From: Lasioglossum baleicum
Taxonomy: Eukaryota; Arthropoda; Insecta; Hymenoptera; Halictidae
Assembly (NCBI RefSeq): GCF_051020765.1
Contig: NW_027469604.1
Span: forward strand, 1 to 64,000
Direction: 5' to 3'
DNA length: 64,000 nucleotides
This document shows positions 1 through 12,052 of this stretch, in pieces (position 1 is the first letter of the stretch; each line of letters begins with the position of its first letter). The position numbers and the translations under genes were made by a program. The notes under the pieces were generated by a model. The model saw only the letters and a list, made by a program, of their open reading frames with translations. It had not been told where the DNA came from and did not search any database.

Positions 1-2889
1 TATACTATCTTGCTTCTCTGAAAACGAGGTTATACTCTCGATACAGGGGGTTGGATTCACGGAAGGTAAGGTCTTCGGTAAGAGGTCTGAGTCTATACGT
101 ATAGATAAAGCTGTACCTCAGTTTGATGCTCTGCTATAATATTCAATCCTTGAATTAATGTTTCTATTGCCCCCAGTGTCCAGCGGAATTACTTCCAGAA
201 TATCTGGTTTGCCTCTCCGAATCTCAGAATAGGTGAAGCTATTGACTCAGCCGTTCGACTCTCAAAGAAGGTGGAAACGTGCCCGAGCGGTTTGACTCAC
301 GGCCTTCTTATTCATGCATGTAATTAAGGTGCGACACACTAGAATGTATAATAATTTGTGTCGCTGAACGCAAAGTTATACCCTCGATACGGCGGGCTAG
401 GATCGGGGAAGGTAAGGTATCCGGGAAGGAGTATGAAGTTATTCCAATTGGTAAATTTCTACAGCTATTTGACTATGTACTTTGTTATTCACACCGCGAG
501 GTAAGGTGTCTATTGCCAGTACTATTCAGAGTGTTTAGTCCTGGTATACCTAGTTTGACTATTGGTATGACAGGAAAGCTGAAGCTATTGACACAGCTGT
601 TCGACTCCCAAGGAAGGTGGGATCATTTTCCAAGGGTTTGACTCTTGACTGTTCTTCTATTCATGCATAAGAATTAGGTATCCGTCTGTTAAAATGTCTA
701 TCAATTTGTTTCCGTGAGCACTTAGCATGACACTCGCTGCAGCGTGTTGCGTTTCAGAAGGATAGGTATTCGGTGCAAAGAATGACTTTATACATATTGA
801 TATTTTTCCCCGACGGTGTGACTCACAACTTTATTGTTTATACTGTGAATTAAGCTGTCTATTACAAAAACTCTTCAGCGGAATAGCCTCGAAATAGCTG
901 GTTTGCATCTCGGAATCGCGGGATAGGATACGATTTTGACTCAGCCGATCGGCTCTCAAAGATGCGGTAACGTTCTCAAACTGTTTGTGTCTGGATTCTG
1001 CTATTCACACATGAAAATCACATTCCCTCCAGCTAAAGTGTGTACTATTGTGTTTCTGTGAACATTCAGCACGGCACTCGCTTAAGAGGGACAGGTGTCG
1101 AACGGTATGCTTTCGGTATAGAGAATGACTTTATACGAGTTGGAAATGATCTCCGACGGCTTGACTCTCTACTTTAATGCGCATACCATGAATTATGGGG
1201 TATGTTGCAAATCTCTTCAGCGGCTTTACTCCCGGAATACCTTGTTTAACTCTCGGCATCACAGGATGGGTGAAGCTTTTTCCTTAGCTCTGTGCGACTA
1301 TCAAGAAAGGTGGTATCTTTCTCATCTGGTTTGACACTCGGTCTTCTAATTCATACATGTAATTAAGGTGCTCGTCACTGAAATGAAGACTATTTTCTGG
1401 TTCTGATGACGAAGTTATACTATAGATGAAGCTAGTGAGGTTCGCGGATTGTAGGACCTGATCTAAAACGTTTTACTCTATATCAATTGGTAAGGCTCTC
1501 AAACGGCTTGACGATCTACTTTAATATTCGTACCGTGAATTAAGGTGTCCATTGCCAATACTGCGCAGGGAATTTACTCCCGGAGTAGTTGGTTTGATAC
1601 TCGGAACAATAATATATGTGAAGCAATTGAATTTGCTGTTTGACAACAAAGGATGGTTTATGTGTTCTTGGACGGCTTGTCTATCGATCTTCTTGCTCAG
1701 ACATGATATTAAGGGTCCCGTTAATAAAATGGAGGCTAATTTGTTTCCCTGTAGAAATAGCTATACTCTCGATACGGCGGGTTAGCTTCACCGAAGGTAG
1801 GGCTGTCATTAAAATGTTTGACTCTATACAAATTGGTACCGCTCTAAAACAGTCTGATGCTCTACAGTAACATTCAAACCGTGAACAAAGGTGTCTATTG
1901 CCGTAATAGTTCAGCGAGTTTGCTCGTGGAATACCTGGATTGACGCTCGGAATTGCAGGAACAGTGAAGATATCGACTTATCCATTAGACTTTCACAGAA
2001 GTTGGCAACGATTTCGACCGGTTGGAACCTCGACCTTCTAATTCATACATGAAGTTATGGTGCCCGTGTCAGAAATCGAGACTAGCTTCTTCCGACGTAC
2101 TCGAAGTTATACTCTCGATGAAGACGCTGAGATTCGCTGAAGATAACGCCTTCGGTAAATGTTTGACTTGATACTAATTGGTATCGCACTAAAACGGTCT
2201 GACGCTCTACTTCAATATTCAAGCCGTGAATTAAGGTCGCTATTACCAATTCCGCTCAGCGAATTCTCTCCCGGCATACTTGGTTTGACTGTCGGAATCG
2301 CAGGATAGGTGAAGATATTTCCTCTGCAGATCATCTCACACAGACGGTGCAGCGTTCTCGAGCGGAATGATCCTCGAGGGTATAATACATGCATGAAATT
2401 ATGGTGTCCTTCTCCGAAATGGAGACTAATTTCTTTCCAAGTACACAAAGTTATAGTCTCAGTACAGCCGGCTACCTTTTCGGAGGCTAAAGTCTTTGGT
2501 AAAATGTTTGATTTTATACCGATTGTCAATGACCTCAAACGCTTTTGACGCTGTACTTAAATACTCAAACCGTGAACTAAGGTGTCTGTTGCAAATAATT
2601 TTCAGCGAATTTACTGCAGGAATTCGTGGTTTTACTCTAGGAATCACACGATGCGTGATGTTATTGCCTAAGCAGATCCACTCACAAAGAAGTTGGGATC
2701 GTGGTTGGCTGTCGTCTATTCTGTCCATACATGAAAATAAGGTGTCTGTCTGCTAAAATGTCTACTCATTTGATTCCGTGAAAACTGAGATAGACACACG
2801 CTGCAGTGGGATAGATACGCGGAAGGTAACGTATTGGTTAAAAAGATGACTTTCTTTTAATTGATAATGTTAACCAGCGGTTTGATTCC
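1..2889 (+). repeat. Array block 1, plus orientation
   Basis: About 8.4 head-to-tail units. The window opens inside half B at the TATACTATCTTGCTTCTCTG word, so the array continues to the left. Variant half-B copies of the type with GTGAACACTAAGC in place of CTGAACACGAAG lie near 700-800, 1,030-1,140 and 2,750-2,850. The block ends at about 2,889, just after an AACCAGCGGTTTGATTCC word. Nothing other than repeat is seen. Confidence 0.9.
1879..2223 (+). repeat. Example unit in plus orientation (345 bp)
   Basis: One complete unit measured from the CC of one CCGTGAA anchor to the next. Order of landmarks: CCGTGAA anchor and reading start of half A; CAGCG and CCCGGAA-like words; the GAAT..CAGGA word; the A-half GTTCTCGAACGG-like element; the CATACATGAA word; half B with ACGAAGTTATACTCTCGAT; a GGCCTTCGGTAAA-like word; the TATACCAATTGG palindrome region; and the B-half TCTCAAACGG-like element. 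It is given as a reference for reading the other copies. Its divergence from consensus is ordinary for the window. Confidence 0.9.
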
Positions 2890-2900
2890 TTGTACGAATT
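2880..2900. other. Orientation switch, plus to minus
   Basis: On the left the sequence reads as the plus unit (GGTTTGATTCC, the B-half element). It passes directly into the minus unit at TGTACGAATTACACGATCG, matching the minus consensus TGTATGAATTAGAAGATCG. There is no intervening foreign sequence and at most a few bases of overlap. The breakpoint lies about 35 bp past the palindrome on the plus side. Confidence 0.8.
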
Positions 2901-5900
2901 ACACGATCGTGTGCCAAAGCTTTCGAAAACATTACCACATTCCTTAAAGTCGAACGCCTAAGACAAGCCAGGTATTCCGGGTGTAAATACGCTGATTATT
3001 ATTGGCAATAGATACCTTAACACACGGTTTGAATATTGAAGCAGACCGTCAAATCGTTGTTGAACGTTACCTATTGGTATAGATTAAAACACTTTACAGA
3101 TAGACATATCTTCGGAAATGCTAACCCGCCATTTGGAGAGTATAACTTCATGATCACAGAACGAAATTCGTATTCATTTCAGTAATGGGGACCTTAACTT
3201 CATGAATGAGTCTGAAGATCGAAGGTCAATCCGCTCGAGAACGTTGACACCTTCTGCGAGAGACGAGCGGCTAAGTTAATAGCTTCATCTGTCCTGTGGT
3301 TCGGAAAGTCAAACCTGGTTATCCAGGTGTAAATCCGCGTCATAGTATTGGCAGCAGACACCTTAAATTACGCTATGAATATTCAGGTAGAGAGTCAAAC
3401 CGGCAGTGGAAATGACAGGCTGGTACAAAGTCATTCTTTTTGCAAATTACCTTATCTTCCGAGAACGAAACCGGCTGCTGGGCGTGTATTGCATCGTGTT
3501 CAGTGGAACGAATTAGTATTCATATTAGTGACGGGACCCTTAATTTTATGTATGAAAGAGAAGGTTGCGAGGCAAACCGTTGCAAAACGTTACCACCTTC
3601 CTTGTGAATCGCGCACGTATTACAATAGCTTCACCAGTCCTGCGATTCCGAGAGCAATACGTGGTCTCTCAGAAGCACATCCGCTGAAAAGTGTTGGAAA
3701 TGGATTCCTTAGTTCACAGTTTGTATATCAAAGTATAGCGTCAAGCCGTTTGCGAACCTAACAAATTGGTAGATCGCTGATACCCCTTACCGGACACATT
3801 ACCTTCCGAGAACATAACCCGCTATATCGCGGGTTTAACTTCGTGCCCACAGAAACAAATTACTGTTTATTCTAGTGATGGGCACCTTCATTTCATGCAT
3901 GAGTATGTAGACCTAGTGACGAACCATTCGAGAACGTGATCACCTTTTCTGAAGGTCGCACATGTATATCAAAATCTGCAGCTATTCTGTGATTCCGAGA
4001 GGCAAATCAGGTATTCCAGGAGTCAATTCGATGAACAGTATTAGCAATAATCATCTCAAGTCACTGTATGAGTATTAGAGTGCAGAATCAAACCGCTGGA
4101 GTTAAGTTACAAGTTTATATAACGTCATTCTCCTCAGCAGATACCTTACTTTCCGAGAACATAACCCTCTGTATCGTGGGTATAACTTCGGTATCAGGGG
4201 AACAAATTGGTAGACGTTCTAGCAGACAGAAACCTTAACCCCACACCTGAATTAGAAGATCGAGCACCAAACTGTTCGAAATCGTTTCCACCTTCTTTGA
4301 GAGTCGAACAGCTGAGTCAATAGCTACACCTGTCCTGTGATTCCGAGAGGCAAGGCACGTACTCCAGGATTTCATCATCTGATTAGCGCTTGCAATAAAT
4401 ATGCTAAATCGAACGGTATGAATATTAAGGTAGACAGTCAAACCGTCGGTGAGCATTTCCAGTTTGTATATGACCAATATTTTTATGGAAGGCCATACTG
4501 TCCGAAACCCTGACCCGCTGTATCGAGGGTCTTACTTCGTGTTTCGAGAAGCAAATTAGTTTTCATTTTAGTGACAGGCAACCTAATTTCATGCATGAAT
4601 AAGAAGAGGGATTGTAAAACCGTGTGAGAACGTTTCCAACATATTTGAGCGTCGAACAGATAAATCAAAAGCATCACGTACCCTGTTATTCCGATAGTGT
4701 TACCAGGAATTCCGAGAGTCTATCTGCGGCACAGAATTGGTAATTGTCACCATAGTTCTGGGTTCGAATAATGACGTATAGCGTAAGACTGTTGTAGAAC
4801 TTCACCTATTCGTATAGAGTCAAACTTTTTACCGAAGGCCTTACATCCCGAGTAGTCCAACTCGCCGTAGGTAGAGCCTTTCATATTGTTCACGGAAACA
4901 AATAAGTAGTCATTATAGCAGAAGAACACGAGAGTATTACTTCGTAATCAGGACACATGTTAGTGTGCATTTTAGTATGGGGCACCTTAATTTTACGTAT
5001 GAATTAGAAGATCGAGAGTCAAACCCTTTGGGAACATTATCCCCTTCTTTGAGGATCGAGCGGCAAAGTCAATATCTTCTCATATTTTATGATTCTGAGA
5101 CACACGACGTATTCCAGTAGTAAATCGGCTGTAGAATATTGGCAATAGAGACCCTTTTCCAGGGTATAAATATTAAGCTAGAGAGAGAAGCCGTTGTACA
5201 ACATTTTCCATTTGTACAGTGACAAACTTTGTACCGAAGACCTTACCCTCCGAAAATCTAACACGCTGTAACGAAAGTATAATTTCGTGTTCAGGGAACG
5301 ACACTTTGCATTAATTTCAGTGTCGGGCACCTTAACTTCATATATCAATTAGAATATCGGGAATCAAACCGTTCTGGAACGTTACCACCTTCTTTAAGAG
5401 TCGTTCGGCTATGAAAACAGCTTCACGTACGCTGTGATTCCGAGCGACAAACCAGGTATTCCTGGAGTAAATCCGCTCAACAGTATAGCCAATAGGCACC
5501 TTAATTCAGGGTATGGCTAGTAAAGTAGAGCGGCAATCCGTTTGATAGCACTGCCAATTGACATACAGCCAAACACTTTACCTAAGGACTTACCATCCGC
5601 GAACCTCACCTGCGGCATCGAGAGTATAAGTTGATGATCACTGATAAAAATTAGTATTCATTTTATTAACGGGTACCGCAATTTGATGCACGAACTAAAA
5701 GACCGAGAGTCAATTCGCCCGTGAAAGTTACCACCTTCTGTGAGAGACGAACGGCTTACTCTATAGCTTCACTTATACTGTGATTCGGAGAGACAAACCA
5801 GATAGTCCGGGAATAAATCCGCTGGGCAGTATTGGCGATATGCACCTTAATTCACAGAATGAATATTAATGTAGAGTGCCACGCTGTTGTAGAAAGTTAC

Positions 5901-8900
5901 ACAATTGTACGAAGGATATCCTTTATAACGAAGGTCTTACATTCGAGAAGCTTTCCCGCTGCAGAAAGTGTCTCGCTTCGTGTGCAAGGAAACGGACTAA
6001 TAGACACTTTAGCAGACGGAAACTTTAATTGCATGTCTCAATAGGAATATGGAGGGTCAAATCGTTCGAAAACGTTACCACATATTTTGACTGACGCATG
6101 GCTAAGGCAACAGCGTCACCTTTCCTGTGATTTCGAGGGACAAACTATGTATTCCGGGAGAAAATCCGCTGAACAGTATTGGCTATAAGCAGATTAATTC
6201 ACGGTATGGATAATAAAGTGGAGAGACATACCATAGGATAACGTTACCAATTGGTATGTCGACAAACTTCATACTGGACACCTTACTTTCCAAGAACCTA
6301 AGCCGCTGTACCAAGGGTATAACTTCGTGTTCTGAGAATGAAATTAGCATACATTTTAATGACGAGGAACTAAATTTCATGTATGAATTGGAAAGTCGAA
6401 GGTCAAACCTTTCGAGAACGTTCCAACCTTCTTTGAGAATCGAACGTTTAAATCAGTGGCTTCACCCATCCAGTGATTCCGAGAGTCAAACCGGGTATTT
6501 CCAGAGCAAATCCGCTGAACAGTACTGGCAATGAACGCCATAATTCATGTTTTCAAATTTAGAGTGCAGCATCACGCCGTTTGAGAACGACACCAATTGG
6601 TATGAAATCAAATGTTTTACCGACGGCCTTGCCCTTCGCGAACGTCATCCGCTTCATCGAGAGTATAACTTCGTGTTCAGAGAAAATAATGGTATTCATT
6701 TCAGTGATGGGCACATTTACTTCATGTATGAATTAGAAAATTGAGTGTCCAACGTCTCGAGAACATTGGCACCTGCGCTGAGAAACGAATCGGCTAAATC
6801 AAAAGCTTCACCTATCCTGTGTTGCCGAGTTCCAAAGCAGGTATTGCGGGATTAAATCCACTGAACAGTATGGCAACAGAAAACTTAATTCTCCGCATGA
6901 ATGTTATAGTTGAGAGTCAAACCGTCGGAGAACATTACGAATTGGTATAACGTAATACTTTAACGAGTACCGTGCCTTCCTGGAACCAAACCCGCTGCAA
7001 CGAGTGTTTTGATAGTGCTCACGGAAACAATTGAGTTGACAGTTTAGCAGAGGCACACCTTATATTCAAATATGTATTGGACGATCGATTGTCAAATCGT
7101 TCGATATGGTTGCAGCTTCTTTCAGAGTCGAACGGCGTAGACAACAGCTTCGCATGTCCTGTGATTCCTAATGTCAAACCAGATATTCCTGGATTAAATG
7201 CGCAATACAGTATTTGCAATAGACTCCTTAATTCACGGTTTGAATAATAAAGTAGAGAGTCAAACCGTGGAAGAACGTTACGTATTTGTATACAGTCAAA
7301 CTATTTACCGAAGGCCTTACCTTGCGTGAAGTTATCCCGCTGTATCAAAAGTATACCATCGTGTCCAATGAAACAAATTAGTATACATTTTAGTGGAGGG
7401 CACTCTCAATTCCATGTATGAATCCGAAGATCGAGGGTCAAACACTTCGAGAACGTGACCACAGTCCGTGAGATTCAAACGGCTATATTTATAGCTTCAC
7501 ACATCCTGTGCACTCGAGAATAGAACCAGTTATCCCATGAGTAAATACGCTGAACAGTATTTGCATAATTGCTGGAAATTTACAGAATTAAATCGTTGTA
7601 GACGGATTCCTATTTGTAGAGAGTCAAATATTACACCGAGGGCCTTACTTTTCGCGAAGCTAACCCACTGTATCTAAAGTATAACTACGTGGTCAGGGAG
7701 ACAAATCAGTATATATCTTAGTAATGGGCAACTTAATTGCATGCAAGAATAAGGAGATATGGAGTCAAACCTTTCGGGCACGATATTACCATCTTTTAGT
7801 GTCGATCGGCTAAGTCATTAGCATCAGCGATACAGTGATTCTGAGAGGCCAACCAGATATTCCGTCAGTAATTCCGCTGTACTAAATTGCCACTGAACAC
7901 ATTTATTTGCTGCTCTATTGTTAAAGTCGGGCATCAATCCGTTGTTGAAAGATACATATTGGTACAGAGACAATCCTTTGACAGAAGGCCTTACGTTCCG
8001 AGGATATAACCCGCTATATAGAGAGTATAACTTCGTGCTCAGAGAAAGAAATTAGTATCCATTTCAGTTACAGGCCCCTAAATTTCTTGTGTGAATTAGA
8101 AGGTCGATTGTCAAATGGATCGGGAACGTGCCTTTTCGTTGAGATATGAACGGGTTACTCTATAGCTAAACCCATCCAGTGATTCCAAGATGCAAACCAG
8201 GTATTCCGGGAGAAAATCCGCTGAAGAGTATTGGCAATAGGCGCCATAATTCACGTTCTGAATATCAGTGTGGAAGGACAATACGTTGGATATCATTACG
8301 AAATGTTTATACAGTCAAAATTTTACCGGAAACGTTGCCTTGCAATAACCTCACCGCTGCAGAAACTGGCATGCTTGGTGCTTACGGAAACCAATTAGTA
8401 GACATTATGGCAAGAGCACATCTCATTTTCTTGTATGATCCGCATAATCGAGAGTCACAACCATCGAGAACGATCCTACCTTCCTTGAGATTCGAACAGC
8501 TGAGGCAATAGCTTCACCTATCCTGTTATTCCGATAGTTAAACCAGGTATACCAGGAATAAATCAGCTGTACACTATTGGCGATGGACGCCTTAATTCGC
8601 GGTTGGATACAAAAAGTACACAGCCTAACCCTTGTCCATCGTTTCCGATTGGTATTATGTCAAACATTCTATCGAAAACCTTACCATCCGAGAACCTAAC
8701 TCGCTGTATCGAGAGCATAACTTCGTGTTGAGAGGATCATATTAGTAAACGTTTCAGTGACTGGGATCGAAACTTCATGTATAAATTAAAGGATCGATGG
8801 TCAATCCTTTTGAGAACGTTATCACCTTCTTTGAGAGTCGAGTGGCTAAGTCACTAGCTTCACCTTTCCAGTGAATCAGAGAGTCAAAGCACGTATCCCG

Positions 8901-11900
8901 GGAGTAAATCCGCTGAAGACGATTGTCAATCGATACCTTAATTCGCGCAGTGAATATTAAAATGGAGCATCACACCGTGTGTGAAAGTTACTATCTGCAA
9001 CTATGTCAAACGTTTCACAGAATGCCTTACCGACGGAGAAGCTTACTGGCCGTATCGAGAATATAGCTACGTGATTACGAAAACATATTAGTATACACAT
9101 TAGTGACGGCTCCGTAAATTCATGCATGAATTTGAAAATCGAGTGTCTAACCGTTCGAGAAAATTACCACCTTCTGTGTGAGACGAACGGCTATGCCACA
9201 TACCATGGGGTACCGACAGTTAAACCAGATATGCCGGGAGTAAATGCGCTGTGCAGTCATGGCCATAGACACTACAATTCACGGCTTGAATATTAAAGCT
9301 GGCCATCAAGCCGTAGTAGAACATTACCTATTCGTGTAGGGTTAATATCCTTACATAGTGCCTTACCCTCCGAAATACTGACCAGCTGTATCGAGAGTAT
9401 AACACCGTGCTCAGAAGTACGACCTGGTATACATTTTAGTGACGAGCAACTTAATTTCATGTACGAATTAGTAGATCGATTGTCAAACTTTTTGAGAGCG
9501 ATACCACCTTCTTTGTGCGACGAACGGCTTACTCTATGGCTTAACCTGTCCAGTGATTCCAAGAGGCAACCACGTATTCTGGCAGTGAATGCGCTGAACA
9601 GTGATAGCAAATGACCACATAATTTACGGTATAAATAGTAATATAGATATTCGGAACACCGTACAACAGTACCTACTGGTATATGTTCATACTTTGTATC
9701 GGGTACCTTGCCCTCTGAGAACATGCCCCGCTACCGAATGTGACTTGTCTACTGTTCAAGTAAACAGATTAGTCGGCTCTTGAGAAGACGGACACTTTAA
9801 TGGCATGTATCAATAGTAAGGTGTAGGTTGAAATCGTCCGTGAACGTGTCCACCTCTTTTGAGAGTGAAACGGCTAGGTGAATAGGTTCACCTATCGCGT
9901 GATTCGGAAATTCAAACCAGGTATTGCTGGAGTAAATGCCATGGACAGTACTTCCAATAGACGCCTTAATTCACGGCTTGAATAAAAAAGTGGACGGCCA
10001 AACCGTTCGGGAAGATTAGCACCTTCTGTGAGAGACGATCGGCTAAGTCAGTAACTTCTCCTACCCCGTGATTCCGAGAGTCAAACCAGGTATTCCGGGA
10101 GCAAATCTGTGTAAGGTATTGGCAAAAGACACCTATATTCTCGGCATGGGTATTAAAGCAGGGTGTGAAATCGTCGGAGAATGATACGTATTGGTATAGA
10201 GTCAAATTTTTAACGAAGGCGTTACCTTTCGGGAAGCAAACCCGCTGTATCGAGAGTATAATTTCGTGTTCAGGGAAGCAAATTCATATACACCTTAGTG
10301 AGAGGCACTATTGTTTCATGCACGATTTAGAAGATCGAAGCACAAACCGTTCGAGAACGCTGCCATCTTCTGTGAGAGACAATCTGCTAAGTCAGTAGCT
10401 TCATCTATCCAGTTACTCGGAGAATCAAATCAGGTAATCCTCCAGTAAAATCGCTAAGTTTAATAGGCAACTGACACCTTAATTTGCGGCATCAACACTA
10501 CTCTAGATAGTCAGTCCGACGGAGAACATTACCAATCAGCATAATATCGTTCCTTTCACCGAATACCACATTTTCCGAGAGCCTATCCCGCTGTAGCTAG
10601 TGTCCTACTGAATGTGCACGGAGAAAAATTGGTAGACAGTTTAGAGGACGGACACCACATGCATTGTATAAATATCAGAACTGAGGTTCAAGGCGTTCGA
10701 GAACGTTACCGCCATCCGTGAGAGACGAACGGCCAAGACAATAGCTTCACCTTTCCCGTGATTCCGATACTCAAACCTGGTATTTCAGGTGTAAGTCTGC
10801 TGAACAATATTGGCAGTGGACAGCTTAATTCACTGTATGAATATTAAAGTAGAGCGAAAAGCGGATTGTGAACGTTACCAATTGGCTTAACGACGTACTC
10901 TTTACCGGATACAAGACCTTCCAGGAACATAAACCGCTGTATCGTGGGTACAACCTCGTGTTCGCAGAAACAAGTTGCTGTCCATTCTAGTGACGGGCAC
11001 CTTCATTTCATGTATGAATTAGAAGACCGAGCATCAAACTCTTCAAGATCGTTACCACCTTCTTTTAGATTCGTAGAGCTAAGTCAGCAGCATCACCCAT
11101 CCTGTGATTCTGAGTGTAGGCAATTCGAGACTAAACCTGCTGTGCAGTATTGGCATTAGACACGCTTCTTCACCGTATAAATATTAAGGTAGTTAGTTCA
11201 GCAGTCGGTGAACATAACCAATTGGAATATGGTCAATCACTTACGGAAACTCTTACCGGTCCAAGAACCTAACCCTCTGATTCCAGAGTATAACTTCGTG
11301 TTTCAAGAAGCAAATTAAAATTAATTTTTTTGACGGGCAACCTAGTTTCATGTATTAATAAGAGGAGCGATTGTCAAAACGTGCGAGAACTTCACCACCA
11401 TACTTCAGAGTCGATCGGTTAAATCAAAAGCTTCACCTATCCTGCCATTCCGATAGTCGAACCTTGTATTCCGGGAGTCAATCCAGTGTACACTATGAGC
11501 GGTGGACATCTTAACTGACGAACTGAATATTAAGCTACAGAGTCTATCCTTTGTAGAACGTTACCAATTCGTATAATGTCAAAAGCTTTTCCGAAGACCG
11601 TACCATCCAAGTACCTGACCCGCGGTATCGAGAGTATACCTTCGATATCAGAGATACAAATTCGAATACATTTTAGTGGCGGGCACCTTAACATCGTGTA
11701 GGATTTCGAAAATCTACTGTCTATCTGTTCGAAGTCGTTTTCACCTTCTTTAAATGTCGAACGGCTGAGTCAATTGCTTCACATATTCTTGTGATTCCTA
11801 GAGTCAGACCGTGTATTCCAGGAGTACATCCGCTGATCGGCATTACCAATAGACACCCTAATTCACAGTATGAATATCAAATTGGAACGCAATACCGTTT

Positions 11901-12040
11901 GAGAACATTTCCATTTGGCATAAGGGCATTCTATTCATCTGATATCTTACCTTCAGAGAACATAATCCGCAGTATTGAGGGTATAACTTCCCGTTCAGCA
12001 ATACAAATTAGTAGATATTGTAGTGACGGGCACCTTAACA
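2890..12040 (-). repeat. Array block 2, minus orientation
   Basis: About 26.5 units. It contains copies with an altered segment after the palindrome (a GTCATACTC-like word in place of GTCAAACG) near 3,780 and 4,115, and again near 10,890 and 11,920. It contains 5,021-5,335, a segment with a close relative at 41,621-41,940. The open frames here, including the 143-codon minus-strand frame at 9,293-9,724 and the 137-codon plus-strand frame at 3,348-3,761, are translations of repeat sequence and are not called as genes. Confidence 0.9.
5021..5335 (-). repeat. Duplicated segment, copy 1 (partner 41,621-41,940)
   Basis: This stretch shares with 41,621-41,940 a run of variants not typical of the family. 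Examples are AACATTATCCCCTTCTTTGA, then CATATTTTATGATT, then CACACGACGTATT, then TAGAATATTGGCAATAGAGA, then GAGAGAAGCCGT, then CAGTGTCGGGCACC. The two lie about 36.6 kb apart, close to 106 unit lengths. Outside this stretch the similarity drops to the ordinary family level. This indicates a shared more recent origin by duplication or gene-conversion-like exchange. Confidence 0.8.
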
Positions 12041-12052
12041 CATCGGGATAGA
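12032..12052. other. Orientation switch, minus to plus
   Basis: Minus consensus TAGTGACGGGCACCTTAA ends at about 12,038. Plus sequence begins with CATCGGGATAGAGTTTGAC, matching the plus consensus CTTCGGTAAAACGTTTGAC. The plus block therefore starts about 25 bp before the palindrome, and the two arms are joined without extra sequence. Confidence 0.8.

Noticed and set aside
2880..2900. Switch points as insertion sites of a mobile element
   Set aside because: No foreign sequence, terminal inverted repeats or target-site duplications lie at this or the other switch points. The two arms are simply joined repeat units.
3348..3761. Plus-strand open frame of 137 codons, and a 131-codon frame at 36,265-36,660
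   Set aside because: Both are chance open stretches across about 1.1-1.2 diverged repeat units. Neighbouring copies of the same unit have stops at the corresponding places.
9293..9724. Minus-strand open frame of 143 codons, the longest in the window
   Set aside because: It lies wholly within repeat units and its peptide is a translation of the repeat, with the same short peptide words seen from other copies. The unit length leaves a remainder of 1 when divided by 3, so frames cannot persist from unit to unit. No coding signature is seen.
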